Below are positions 7,948 through 17,900 of a stretch of 64,000 nucleotides of DNA, in pieces. The notes below the pieces were generated by a model. It was not told where the DNA came from and did not search any database. It worked only from the letters and a program-made list of their open reading frames with translations. Location of the stretch: assembly GCA_030147525.1 (NCBI GenBank), contig JASBVF010000014.1:1-64000 (forward strand), given 5' to 3'. This DNA is from Bacteroidota bacterium (lineage in GTDB: Bacteria > Bacteroidota > Bacteroidia > Chitinophagales > Saprospiraceae). A program made the translations under genes and the position numbers. How positions within the stretch are numbered: position 1 is the first letter of the stretch; every line of letters starts with the position of its first letter.

Positions 7948-9762
7948 ATGTCCGTGAAAAAATACAATCCGTCGAACCCCTATTTGTCCATGCTCGTCAC
8001 TGCCTGGCGCTACGCCGGGAAAGAGCGGCGGCGCTACGTGCTCATCTACTCCATGTTCATGCTGAGCAACCTGCTGGATGCGAGCATACCCATCATCTGG
8101 GGCCTTTTCATCAACGACATTCAGCAAAACGACTGGCGGGTGTTGCAGTCGGCCTGGCTGTATGCCGGGGCTTATGTTTTGATAAAACTGCTGCAATGGT
8201 GCTTCCACGGTCCGGCCCGGATCATGGAGCGGCAACTGGCCTTCAACATCAGCCGCAACTACCTGCAGCAGACCTACCACAAAGCCCTGCACCTGCCCGT
8301 GCGCTGGCACCAGGGAAACCACAGCGGCGCCACCATTAACCGCATCCGCAAGGCTTACGAGGCCATCATGGGCTTCTTTGAAGGAGGCTTCGAGTACCTG
8401 CACACTTTTTTCAAATTTGCCTTCTCCTTCCTGGCCATGATCTATTTTGCTCCGCTCTTCGGACTGGTGGCCACTGCCCTCGGCACGCTGGTTGTGTTTA
8501 TCATTTTAAAATTTGACAAACCCTACATACGCACCCTGAACGAGGTCAACGAGAAAGAACATATCGTCTCTTCCACGCTGTTCGACAGCCTTTCCAACAT
8601 CATCACCGTCATCACCCTGCGGCTGGAGAAACGCATGGAGTCGGGGCTGATGGGTAAAGTGTCGGACGTGCTGCCGCCTTTCCGCCAGAACGTCACCATC
8701 AATGAATGGAAATGGTTCATCGTGGACACGCTGGTGGCCGTGACTTATGCTGTCATCCTCGTCGGGTACGTCTGGCAGAATTGGGTGCCCGGCGAAGTCT
8801 TCCTCATCGGCGGGCTGGTCACGCTCATGGGTTACGTCGAACGTTTTACCAGCGTATTTCACAATGTAGCCTACCAGTACACCAACATCGTGCGGTACAA
8901 CACCCACGTGATGACCGCCCGCAACATTTACGAAGCCTACGACCAGCACCACATCCCGGACACAACCAACTCCCTGCCAGTCAACTGGAAGACCCTCGAA
9001 ATCGAAAACCTGAACTTCTCCCACCGGCAGGAATGGATGGGAAACGGGCACTCCGGCTCCAAATTCGTGCAGGGGCTGAATGACCTGCACCTCCGCATCG
9101 GGCGGGGCAAACGCATCGCCCTCATCGGCGAGAGTGGCAGCGGGAAAAGTACCCTGCTGGCCTTGTTGCGGGGCCTTTACGATCCTGAGCCGGAGGTAGT
9201 GCTGAAAGCGGACGGTAAAATAGTGGAGGATTTTGGCGCCATTGCCGGGTACGTGACCCTGTTCCCGCAGGAGCCGGAGATCTTTGAAAACACCATCGAG
9301 TACAACATCACGCTCGGTCTGCCTTTCGGACAGCAGGAACTCGATGCGGTTTGTGATATTGCCTGCTTTTCGGAGGTGGTGGAGTTGTTGCCCAATGGCT
9401 TCCAGTCGTCCATCCAGGAGAAAGGTGTGAACCTCAGCGGCGGCCAGAAGCAGCGGCTGGCGCTGGCACGTGGCATCTTTGCCGCCAAAGACAGCGACAT
9501 CCTCCTGCTCGACGAACCGACGAGCAGCGTGGACCCGGTGACGGAATCAAAAATTTACAAACGCCTCTTCGAAACCTATGCGGACAAAGCATTCATTTCC
9601 GCCCTCCACCGCCTGCATCTGCTGCCCCGCTTCGATTACATCTACCTGCTGGAAAACGGCGCCGTGGTGGATGAGGGAACGTTTGAACATTTGTCAAAAA
9701 ACAGCGTCCGGTTCCGGGAAATGTGGGCACATCAGGAAGAGGTAGGGAAGGTGGCGGGGTAA
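7948..9762 (+). CDS. ABC exporter, fused transmembrane and ATPase domains
   Basis: This half-transporter has about six membrane helices (residues 20-330) followed by an ATPase domain. It shows Walker A GESGSGKST at 394-402, a Q-loop FPQEPEIFE, the signature LSGGQKQR at 496-503, Walker B DILLLDEP at about 517-524 and the switch histidine in SALHRLH. It is expected to work as a homodimer exporting lipid, peptide or drug. The substrate cannot be read from the sequence. The frame is open back to an ATG at 7882, but MSVKKYNPSNPY at 7948 looks like the natural start. No partner gene is adjacent. Confidence 0.9.
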   Translation: MSVKKYNPSNPYLSMLVTAWRYAGKERRRYVLIYSMFMLSNLLDASIPIIWGLFINDIQQNDWRVLQSAWLYAGAYVLIKLLQWCFHGPARIMERQLAFNISRNYLQQTYHKALHLPVRWHQGNHSGATINRIRKAYEAIMGFFEGGFEYLHTFFKFAFSFLAMIYFAPLFGLVATALGTLVVFIILKFDKPYIRTLNEVNEKEHIVSSTLFDSLSNIITVITLRLEKRMESGLMGKVSDVLPPFRQNVTINEWKWFIVDTLVAVTYAVILVGYVWQNWVPGEVFLIGGLVTLMGYVERFTSVFHNVAYQYTNIVRYNTHVMTARNIYEAYDQHHIPDTTNSLPVNWKTLEIENLNFSHRQEWMGNGHSGSKFVQGLNDLHLRIGRGKRIALIGESGSGKSTLLALLRGLYDPEPEVVLKADGKIVEDFGAIAGYVTLFPQEPEIFENTIEYNITLGLPFGQQELDAVCDIACFSEVVELLPNGFQSSIQEKGVNLSGGQKQRLALARGIFAAKDSDILLLDEPTSSVDPVTESKIYKRLFETYADKAFISALHRLHLLPRFDYIYLLENGAVVDEGTFEHLSKNSVRFREMWAHQEEVGKVAG

Positions 9763-9945
9763 GGGTATTTAATGAGCTATGATTGTTTTTTGATTGACGA
9801 TATCAGATAGACGATTTGAGATTTTAGATTTAATGGGACACAAGCTCTTTATTAAAATATACGGAAACAGATTTTATTCCTTGGATGGGATGATTTGCAT
9901 TAAGTCAGTTCAAGTCTTAACTATTACGATTTAAGCAAGACTTAC

Positions 9946-10237
9946 ACGCCCCTGACCCCTAAAGGGGAACCATATCTGCACATAACTACGAACTTCCCGA
10001 CTTAGTCCATTTGAGGTCAGCAGTAAACCCTTTAAGTTAATACACCCCCCTAAAGCAACACCATATCTCCAGATACCTACAAACTTCCCGGAATGGTTCC
10101 CCTTCAGGGGTCAGGGGCGTTCTCGCCACGGAAAACCTTCAACTTAATCACATCCCCCTAAAGCAACACCATATCTCCACACACCTACGAACCTCCCACC
10201 GTGGTTCCCCTTCAGGGGCCAGGGGCGTTCTCGCCAC
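9946..10237. repeat. Intergenic repeat: two 105-bp direct copies plus inverted part
   Basis: Two direct copies of about 105 bp, at roughly 10026-10130 and 10133-10237, share CCCCCTAAAGCAACACCATA, then GGTTCCCCTTCAGGGG and GGCGTTCTCGCCACG. Part of the unit also appears in reverse complement at about 9950-9973. The rest of the gap from 9763 to 10332 contains no gene that I can support. It looks like a non-coding repeat family rather than an insertion sequence. Confidence 0.7.
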
Positions 10238-10294
10238 GCCGCAACAAACGCAACGTTTTACCAATCCATGTTTTGCGTTTGCTGAGACGTGGCG
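10232..10294. terminator. Hairpin downstream of the monoheme cytochrome gene
   Basis: CGCCACG (10232-10238) pairs with CGTGGCG (10288-10294), and CAAACGCAA (10245-10253) pairs with TTGCGTTTG (10273-10281), giving a two-part stem about 40 bases past the stop codon of the minus-strand gene. There is no clear T-run, so a transcription-ending role is only possible. Confidence 0.35.
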
Positions 10295-10332
10295 TGAGCA
10301 CAATACTTTCAAGATTCCCGCTACCTGTAGGG

Positions 10333-11691
10333 TTACATATTCCTCCGTGCCAGCGGGAACACCTTTTTCTTCCCGTCTTTTTCAGCAGGAGCAGCTTTTT
10401 GATAGTCTTTATTGAAAAGACCATCCCTCGTCTTCCAGGTATTCAGATTTTGAATGGCTTCGGCCATTTGCAGACAAAAATCAGTGGAATGATGCTCGGC
10501 GGGATTGTCGAAAGGAGTGCCGCATTCCGTGTTCTGAAACCACCGCATCCAGCCGGCACTGCCGGGAGGATTGGCCTTGATGGTATCCGCATCAAAAAGC
10601 GGACTCATCGGAGAACCCTGTGGATATTCGGCCGTCGCATGACAGCTGTAACAGGAACTCTTTGGATTGTCAACCGGTCCGTTCAACCTGCCATTCCATC
10701 CGAGGTGCGTAGCCGGAAGCTCCGTACTGTCGGGATTGATAATCGTTTCCTTCAGCTCATTGTTGATGATGGTCCTCGTTGGCTGTGGATTTGAATGGTC
10801 GGCAGTAACCTCCGGGTCTTGTCCCCACATGATGCCTACGGGCACGAGGTTTTCCCATTTGTTGGCCTGGTTCATTTTCCCGTTGTACTGGAAGTTGCCA
10901 AACACCCATTTCTGGGGTGCTCTTTCATCTTTCACCATGATATCCATCTGGATCAGTGCCACTTTGATGGGCTGGCGGTTATTACAGTTGAATTCATACG
11001 TAGCATAAGCATCCCACCAAAGCCCGTTTTGAAGAAAAGGCACCTGTGCTTCAGCGACATCCTGCGGGATGGATACAAACAAGATCTTAAAGAGCACACT
11101 CCCGTTCTTAAACCCGCCGGCCATTGCCTCCACTCTGGGATTGTTGTGGTCTTTCCATACCTGCCCGATCGTATAACCGGCTACATCATTGAAAAAACCA
11201 ATGGCCCACGCACCACCGGTTGCATAAGTCTGGGTGCTTGCCAGTTGCATGGGACTCACCGGTGCTTCTTTGGTCAGGCCATGAAACCCCTCCCGGCCGT
11301 TGGGACCATAGTGTTGCCAGGGCATGTGATACCAATTGCGCACTTTATTATCCTCCACCCTGAAGTCAACCTCCGTATTTCCTTCAAAACAATAATCACG
11401 CACTTGCAGGAGGTATTTTTTCCAGTCGGTTTTAAAGTCTGTATTAAAGAACTCAGGCAATGGCCCTGACGGCAAAGCATCAGGATAAGATTGGGACAAC
11501 TTAAAAACGTTGACCCCTTCACTTTCCGCCTCTTTCGGAGAGATCATGTATCCAAAGTCAGGGAATGGTTCATCGTTGTCCACCGAAACGGAGGACGCAT
11601 CCTCCTGCTCAGGCAATTGACAGGACACTTCAAAAAGGATCAGGAACAAAGGCAGGATCAGGGTAGCGGCTAACAGGTAATGCTTTTTCAT
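10333..11691 (-). CDS. Single-heme c-type cytochrome lipoprotein
   Basis: This 452-aa protein, started at the ATG giving MKKHYLLAATLILPL, has a hydrophobic signal ending in FEVSC, so it is probably lipidated. One CXXCH heme site, SCYSCHATAEYPQG, lies at about residues 350-363, just after LGWNGRLNGPVDNPKS. The upstream two thirds is tryptophan-rich, with segments such as WYHMPWQHYGPNGREG. I recall similar single-heme proteins from other bacteria without an assigned role. It is on the same strand as the multiheme cluster but separated by 487 bp with a strong palindrome, so it may be a separate unit. Confidence 0.8.
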   Translation of the reverse strand: MKKHYLLAATLILPLFLILFEVSCQLPEQEDASSVSVDNDEPFPDFGYMISPKEAESEGVNVFKLSQSYPDALPSGPLPEFFNTDFKTDWKKYLLQVRDYCFEGNTEVDFRVEDNKVRNWYHMPWQHYGPNGREGFHGLTKEAPVSPMQLASTQTYATGGAWAIGFFNDVAGYTIGQVWKDHNNPRVEAMAGGFKNGSVLFKILFVSIPQDVAEAQVPFLQNGLWWDAYATYEFNCNNRQPIKVALIQMDIMVKDERAPQKWVFGNFQYNGKMNQANKWENLVPVGIMWGQDPEVTADHSNPQPTRTIINNELKETIINPDSTELPATHLGWNGRLNGPVDNPKSSCYSCHATAEYPQGSPMSPLFDADTIKANPPGSAGWMRWFQNTECGTPFDNPAEHHSTDFCLQMAEAIQNLNTWKTRDGLFNKDYQKAAPAEKDGKKKVFPLARRNM

Positions 11692-12109
11692 CGGCAGTAG
11701 ATTTGGAGCAACAATCAAAAGATAAATTCAACGTCGCCCAATCTGCAAGGGCCACTCTCCCGCCGCCAAAAGCAAAAAATAAGGAATGCCTGAAGGTTAC
11801 AGGTTCAGCCCTATTGCAATTGTTTTCAACTGTCGAAATTATTCATTAATCGTTCCCGTGTTTAAAATTGAATCGTGCTGGCGTTTGTAAAATGGGATTG
11901 GAAAATCGGCTGGCTCAAGCAAATGTATTTATAAAAAAGTAAATATTCGCTCATTGAAGCTGTTATTCCTGTTTTGAGAAACAGGAAACTCCTTGTTTGA
12001 ACCCGGTAAAATCAGTTAACGCAAAACCTTATGGAAGACAAAGTTGAATGTATGCTCAAGGCAGGCAAGTTGGCGAGCAGGTGTTGGGTAGAAAAGCATG
12101 TTTATCTAA

Positions 12110-12147
12110 GCACGTTTACTAAACTTTTAAAAGTTTAGTAAACGTGC
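12110..12147 (+). terminator. Perfect 38-bp palindrome followed by T-run
   Basis: Two 19-base arms that meet without a loop read GCACGTTTACTAAACTTTT and its exact complement, followed by GTTTTTTAAAA on the plus strand. On the plus strand this has the form of an intrinsic terminator. No convincing plus-strand gene precedes it, so it probably serves mainly as an insulator or 3' end for the minus-strand lipoprotein gene whose stop lies 32 bases away. No gene was found in the rest of the 11692-12178 gap. Confidence 0.6.
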
Positions 12148-12178
12148 GTTTTTTAAAATACCCTGCGGGAGATGTCTA

Positions 12179-12937
12179 TCATTTCACCACTGCCCCTTCC
12201 ACGATGTAATCATACATGTAACCTGCCCCGAAATCCTTGTTCAGTGCCAGGGTTCCTTCCAGGGTGACAACCGAGCCGGACTGCACCTGTTCGGTAGTGG
12301 TGACGGTCAGTTCGAGCTCTTTGCCGGAGCCGTCCTGCAGGTGAATCCAGTTTCTGCCCATGATCATGGCATTTACTTTCATCACCTTGCCGGTGACTTT
12401 GACGGTCTTGCCTTCATATTTTTTCAAATTGGCCACCAGGTCGGCAATTCTGATCGCACCGGGAGCAATGTTGACATTTTGTGGCGGCTCTACGGTGGCC
12501 CCGGTTTTCACCTGGCCGGTTGCAGCAGTCGCAGGTTTTTCACCCCTGAAATCAGAAACGAGGTAGAGTGTTTCAAACACCCGGTTGAACTCCCGGCTTT
12601 GGAAGTTTTTCTTTAAAAGTCCGCCTCTGAAGTAATAGGTACTGCCGGGTTGGATGTCCTGTTTCATCACGGCGACCCAGAACGCTTCGTCATTTTCTTT
12701 TACCCGGAGGTAGGAGTATTTGTCGGTGTTCAGCACTTCCTCCACGACGACTTTCCGTTCGGCGGTATTCATGTCAGCAGTGGGAGCAGCGCCGTCCTGC
12801 ATGCCGGGCATGTCCTGGAAAAGCGGCGGTGCAGTTTCTCCTGTACCGGCTTCGGCTTCTATGACTTTGGGTTCGGAGCCGCATGCGGCAAAAATGATAA
12901 CGAGTAGCACGCCTGTGAATATCTTGATACTTTGCAT
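12179..12937 (-). CDS. Lipoprotein with OB-fold-like domains
   Basis: The 252-aa protein has a lipoprotein signal (LLVIIFAACG, cysteine at residue 19), a low-complexity linker and two beta-rich regions. The first is at about residues 60-135. The second, at about 155-250, has the OB-fold pattern of small secreted proteins, with KYEGKTVKVTGKVMKVN and NWIHLQDGSGKELELTV. No catalytic residues or heme sites are present. It follows the beta-barrel gene on the same strand after 151 bp, so it may be an accessory of the electron-transfer complex. That role is inferred from position only. Confidence 0.75.
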   Translation of the reverse strand: MQSIKIFTGVLLVIIFAACGSEPKVIEAEAGTGETAPPLFQDMPGMQDGAAPTADMNTAERKVVVEEVLNTDKYSYLRVKENDEAFWVAVMKQDIQPGSTYYFRGGLLKKNFQSREFNRVFETLYLVSDFRGEKPATAATGQVKTGATVEPPQNVNIAPGAIRIADLVANLKKYEGKTVKVTGKVMKVNAMIMGRNWIHLQDGSGKELELTVTTTEQVQSGSVVTLEGTLALNKDFGAGYMYDYIVEGAVVK

Positions 12938-13054
12938 GGTATGGTTTTAATTTTTGCTTATAAAGGAATTTAGTGAAATAAGATCCCGCAAGGTCACGCA
13001 GAAGTCTTGCTAAACCTTCATAAGCTTCAATTTTAAAATACAGAATAATTAAAG

Positions 13055-13062
13055 CAAATGTA
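13055..13062 (-). promoter_or_regulatory. Candidate -7 element before the OB-fold lipoprotein
   Basis: TACATTTG on the minus strand matches TAnnTTTG and lies about 118 bases upstream of the lipoprotein ATG, inside the gap after the beta-barrel gene. No good -33 element was found. It may provide a separate promoter within the cluster. Confidence 0.3.
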
Positions 13063-13088
13063 GGCAAAAAAACAGGGGTGACAGATGA

Positions 13089-14717
13089 CTAAAATCTCTG
13101 AATTATTTTGGTATTAAATCGATGGAAAGTATTATTCTGCTTACCAAAGGTCCCTTCATAATACACATGAAAAGCCAGCTTCCGGGTGATGTTGACCGAG
13201 AGGTCCAGCCCGGCGATTTGCTGTTTGATCTGGTTTTCATAATTCCGGTAATTGTAGTTCACCATTCTGAAATAGGCATCGCTGTTCAGCTTGCCGGGAA
13301 TGATTTCCTTTGACAGGCGCAGACCGAAAATCCGGCTGTCGATGTAGTTGGTTTGCAGGAAGTTAGCCGTCAGCGAGGCGGATGCTTTGATGACCGGGAT
13401 GCGGCTGAAGTTGAGGTAGCTGTTCAGGTTTTTTGAAAGGTTGATGTCGCTTTTTTGAAAACGCCAGCTTACGTTGGCGCCCCAGGTGACGAACTTAAAC
13501 GGGCGGTAACTGACATTGAAGCGCAGCCCCTGTCGGGTTTCATCGTCGATGAGCTGGTCGATGTAGCTCTTGTAACTTTCGTAGTAGATGATGTTTTTGC
13601 GGTTGTCGTAAGAGAGTCCGAGGCTGGCTTTTTTCGATAACCTGTACCGGGCGGAGAGGAAGAGGTTGGTCAGGCTCATGGTGTTCTTTGCCTCATTTTG
13701 GATGTTTTCATAAAGGTCAACCTCTGTGGAAGCAAAAATGCTCAGGTTTTTTACGGGCGTGCTGGAATGCTGAAAATACAAAAACCGCCGGTCGGTGCTG
13801 CTTCCGTTGTGTTGCTCCACAAAGGCGAGGGTGCTTTGCAGCAATTTGCCGTTTTTGTTGGAGGCGTGACCGATGTAAGCGCCTGCCTGAAGGAGGTTTA
13901 AGTCGAGACTGTAATCTGCGAAATTGGGGCGTGACCCGGCGATGCCGCCGATGAGAAAATCCCCGAACCCCTTCTCCACCTGCAAGCCGTCGATGGCCCC
14001 CATGCTTGAAATACGCTGGTTGATCTTCCGGCCGAGGGTGATGCTCGATTTTTTGTCGAGGTCGTATTTCACCGCCAGCGAGAAGACTTTCAGCGCATCG
14101 CTGAGGTTGTCCTGCACCTCGTTCCATTCGCCGGCATTGTGCCGAAAGGTGATGTAGTTATCGGTTGAAAAGCGGGAGTTTTTGATGTTGTTGCCCTGCA
14201 GGGTAAAGGCGTATCGCATGCGGTGCAGGGTTTCATCACCGTAAAAATTGCTGTACGAAGCCGCCGACACCCGCCCTCTGATTTTTTGTTTAAAATCAGC
14301 AGCCTGCTTTTCTTCCGTTTCAGGGGTGATCACCAACGGCGTACCGGCCGGCGGAAGACTGTCAAGGGACACGGCCGGCGATGTTGGCTTTTGCTTTTTT
14401 TCCGATTTTTCCGGTGCGACTTTTTGGGGAATGCGGGCAAAAAATTCATCGCCGGCCTGCACTTTCTCCGTCAGCAGCGAAGTACATACCGCCGAAGTGG
14501 AAGATTTGTCCCGCACCAACAGTCCGGGCAGTAATGCGCCTTCTTTTTTTATGAAAAGCGTATCGCCCTTCTCAATGCCTTCCGTCGATGCGAATTTCAC
14601 ATAAACACTCAGCGAAGAGACATACGATGCCTTGCCAGAAAGCAGTACGGTTTCCTTCTGCCCGAACAGGATGGCGGAGCAGAGAAGGAAGGACATAACG
14701 ATGATGAAGTTTCGCAT
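13089..14717 (-). CDS. Outer-membrane beta-barrel protein with N-terminal SH3-like domain
   Basis: The 542-aa protein has a signal peptide (ends AILFGQ), a soluble beta-domain at about residues 24-95 (EGIEKGDTLFIKKEGALLPG), a proline/lysine-rich linker and then, from about 140 to the end, alternating amphipathic strands such as RYRLSKKASLGLSYDNRKN. The final residue is phenylalanine (IIQRF), as is typical of BAM-assembled barrels. There is no CXXCH motif. It lies directly downstream of the 88-heme gene on the same strand. The position suggests a pore through which a multiheme cytochrome contacts the outside, as the MtrB-type barrels do, but I see no sequence similarity to MtrB. Confidence 0.8.
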   Translation of the reverse strand: MRNFIIVMSFLLCSAILFGQKETVLLSGKASYVSSLSVYVKFASTEGIEKGDTLFIKKEGALLPGLLVRDKSSTSAVCTSLLTEKVQAGDEFFARIPQKVAPEKSEKKQKPTSPAVSLDSLPPAGTPLVITPETEEKQAADFKQKIRGRVSAASYSNFYGDETLHRMRYAFTLQGNNIKNSRFSTDNYITFRHNAGEWNEVQDNLSDALKVFSLAVKYDLDKKSSITLGRKINQRISSMGAIDGLQVEKGFGDFLIGGIAGSRPNFADYSLDLNLLQAGAYIGHASNKNGKLLQSTLAFVEQHNGSSTDRRFLYFQHSSTPVKNLSIFASTEVDLYENIQNEAKNTMSLTNLFLSARYRLSKKASLGLSYDNRKNIIYYESYKSYIDQLIDDETRQGLRFNVSYRPFKFVTWGANVSWRFQKSDINLSKNLNSYLNFSRIPVIKASASLTANFLQTNYIDSRIFGLRLSKEIIPGKLNSDAYFRMVNYNYRNYENQIKQQIAGLDLSVNITRKLAFHVYYEGTFGKQNNTFHRFNTKIIQRF

Positions 14718-14981
14718 TTTAAAGTTATTGTGGGTAATAGGCTGTTCGGGTGATCACGGCCCCTCAAAGGCAGGGCTGTTAAGATCTTGAAAGTGTCGCT
14801 TTTTGATTATGGATTCCTCGATTTGTGATATTTGATTTTTAATTGAAAAGCTGATCTTCAAAGGTCAGCGTCTATTTTTTAAAAAACGGAGGGTGATACG
14901 TTTGAAAACCGGCACCCAAATCAAAAATCAAGTATCGTAGAATCTTACATCAAAACCTTGCCTTAATCTGCACCAGCCCAT

Positions 14982-17900
14982 TTAATCCGTCCCCTCCGGA
15001 TGGCAGGCATAACACGCCGTGCTTTCGTACTGATACCCTCCTACCCCCAGATGAAGCTGTGCAGTCTGCACCGGGTCGTCGTGGAAGTGGCAATCAATGC
15101 AGGAGTATTGGGTGAAATTATTCGGTATGGTATGACATTCAACGCACTGGGTCCACTCATCCTTATGTTTCCCGCTGTAAATCGGGAAATACATGGCATC
15201 ATGGTCGAAAGTCGCAGGCGTCCAGGCATTTTCATTGTGACAGGGCGTGCAGTCCGTCGGGAAGCCCGCAGCAGCGTGATTCGGGTTTGTTGCCGAGTTG
15301 TACGCTGACTGGTGGCATCCGTAGCAGGTATTCGGCGTGTTGTTGTAATTGCCGTTGTGGCAAAGCGCACAATCATTGGCGATGGCCGCATGCGCCCCGT
15401 TCAGCTGGTAATAATTGTTGTGAATCGGGAAGGTCGCCGGTTCCCAGTCCGGGTCAGTCGTATGGCACATGGCACAGTCCGTCGGGATGACCAGCGCCAC
15501 GTGGTTCGGGTTCGTACTGCTGCTGTAATCCGGCATGTGGCAGCCCTCGCAGGTATTCGGCGTATTGTTGTAATTGCCTCCTACGTGGCACAGCGCACAG
15601 TCGTTTGACACAGGAATATGCGCCCCGGTGAAGGGGTAGAACACGCTGTGATCGAAAGTTGACGGTATCCAGGCTGTCTCTGTGTGGCAATCCTCGCAGG
15701 TCGTCGGCAACTGGTTAGCCACGTGGTTCGGATTTGTTGCGGCATTGTAATCGGACATGTGGCAGCCGTTACAGGTGTTCGGCGTGTTGTTGTAATTGCC
15801 GTTGTGGCAGGCGGCACAGTCGTTGGCAATGACGGCGTGCGCTCCGTTCAGCTGGTAATAATTGTTGTGAATCGGGAAGGTCGCCGGCTCCCAATTCGGC
15901 GACGTCGTGTGGCATTGCTCACAATCCGTCGGCAGGCCAAGCGATACGTGATTCGGGTTGGTGCTGGCGTTGTAGTCCGGTGTATGACAACCGGCGCAGG
16001 TATTCGGTGTATTGGAATAATTCCCCCCCACGTGGCACAACGTACAGTCATTTGCAATCGGAATATGCGCTCCCGTGAACGGATAGAATGTGCTGTGGTC
16101 AAAGGTCGAAGGCACCCAGGCTGTTTCCGTGTGGCAATCGTCGCAGGTGGTCGGGAAGTTTGCCGTTGAGTGATTTGGGTTTGTCGTGCCGTTGTAATCG
16201 TCGAGGTGGCAGCCCGCACAGGTGTTTGGTGTGCTGTTGTAATTGCCGTTGTGGCATAGCGCACAATCATTGGCAATCGACGCATGCGCCCCGTTGAGCT
16301 GGTAATAATTATTGTGAATCGGGAACGTAGCCGGCTCCCAGTCGGGCGATGTGGTATGGCATTGCTCACAATCCATCGGCAAACCCAGCGCCACGTGATT
16401 CGGGTTAGTACTGGCATTGTAGTCCGGCGTGTGACAACCGGCACAAGTGTTCGGGGTGTTCGAGTAGTTGCCGCCAACGTGGCACAATGCACAGTCATTC
16501 GCTATCGGAATATGCGCCCCGGTGAACGGATAAAATACACTGTGATCAAAAGTAGAGGGAACCCACGCCGTTTCCGTGTGGCAGTCATCGCAGGTGGTCG
16601 GGAAGTTGGCAGCCTGGTGGTCCGGGTTTGTCGTGCCGTTGTAATCGTCGAGGTGGCAGCCCGCACAGGTATTTGGTGTGTTGTTGTAATCTCCGTTGTG
16701 GCAGGCTGCGCAGTCGTTAGCAATCGCCGCATGCGCCCCGTTCAACACATAAAAATCATCGTGAATCGGGAACGTCGCAGGTTCCCAATCCGGCTCAGTC
16801 GTATGGCACATGTCACAGTCCGTTGGAATGCCGAGTGCCACGTGGTTCGGGTTCGTGCTGGCGTTGTAATTCGGCGTATGGCATCCGGCGCAGGTATTCG
16901 GCGTGTTGTTGTAATCGCCATTATGGCAAACAGCGCAATCATTGGCAACAGCCACGTGAGCCCCGGTCAGGGCATAGTAATCGTCATGGATGGGGAAACT
17001 CGCCGGTGCCCAGCCAGGATCAGTCGTGTGACAGCTTGCGCAATCCATCGGAATGCCGAGTGCCACGTGGTTTGGATTGGTGCTGTTGTTAAAATCAGTC
17101 AGGTGACAGGCATCGCAATTCGTCGGCGTACCCTGGTAACCCGCCGAGTGGCAATCAATACAATCCACATTCAGGTGCGCCCCCGTCAGCGGGAAGGCGG
17201 TGTTGTTGTGGTCAAAACCGGTGCCCTCGCCCGTCGGGTGGCAGGCAAGGCAGGCGCTGCTTTCATAAACATATCCGCCAATTCCAGCGTGCAGGTTGTC
17301 CGTTTCCGGATTCACGTGGCAGGTCGTGCAAGTGAATTCCGCAAAATTATTCGGGTTCGTGTGGCAATCCGTACACTCGCTCCACTCGCCGTTGTGCGTG
17401 CCGCTGTAAATCGGAAAATACTGTCCGTCGTGGTCGAAAGTCGAAGGTACCCACGCCGTTTCCGTATGGCAGGTCGTACAATCCGTCGAGAATTGCGCCG
17501 CAGCGTGATTGGGGTTGGTCGTGTTGTTATACTCGGCGGTATGGCAGCCGTAGCAGGTGTTCGGGGTGTTGTTGTAATCCCCATTGTGGCAAGCTGCGCA
17601 GTCGTTGGCAATCGCCGCATGCGCCCCGTTTAATACATAAAAATCATCGTGAATCGGGAAGCTCGCTGGCTCCCAATCCGGGTCGGTCGTGTGGCACATC
17701 GCACAGTCGTTCGGCAGGTTCAATGCCACGTGATTCGGGTTTTGGCTTTGGTTAAAATTGGGTGTGTGACAGCCTGCACACTCGTTGGGTGTGGTCGAAT
17801 AATTTCCACCCACATGGCACGTCGCACAGTCGTTTGCCACTGGAATATGCGCCCCCGTGAACGGATAAACCGCACTGTGGTCAAAAGTCGAAGGCACCCA

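Noticed and set aside
12031-12138. Plus-strand 35-codon frame MEDKVECMLKAGKLASRCW
   Set aside because: It ends inside the perfect palindrome. No promoter or homology is apparent, so it is too weak to call a gene.
16284-17633. Long plus-strand reading frame (449 codons) and many similar ones over 15-24 kb
   Set aside because: It is the reverse complement of the CXXCH-rich cytochrome gene, whose codon pattern leaves few stops on the other strand. The translation is a valine/arginine-rich repeat without start signal or domain.
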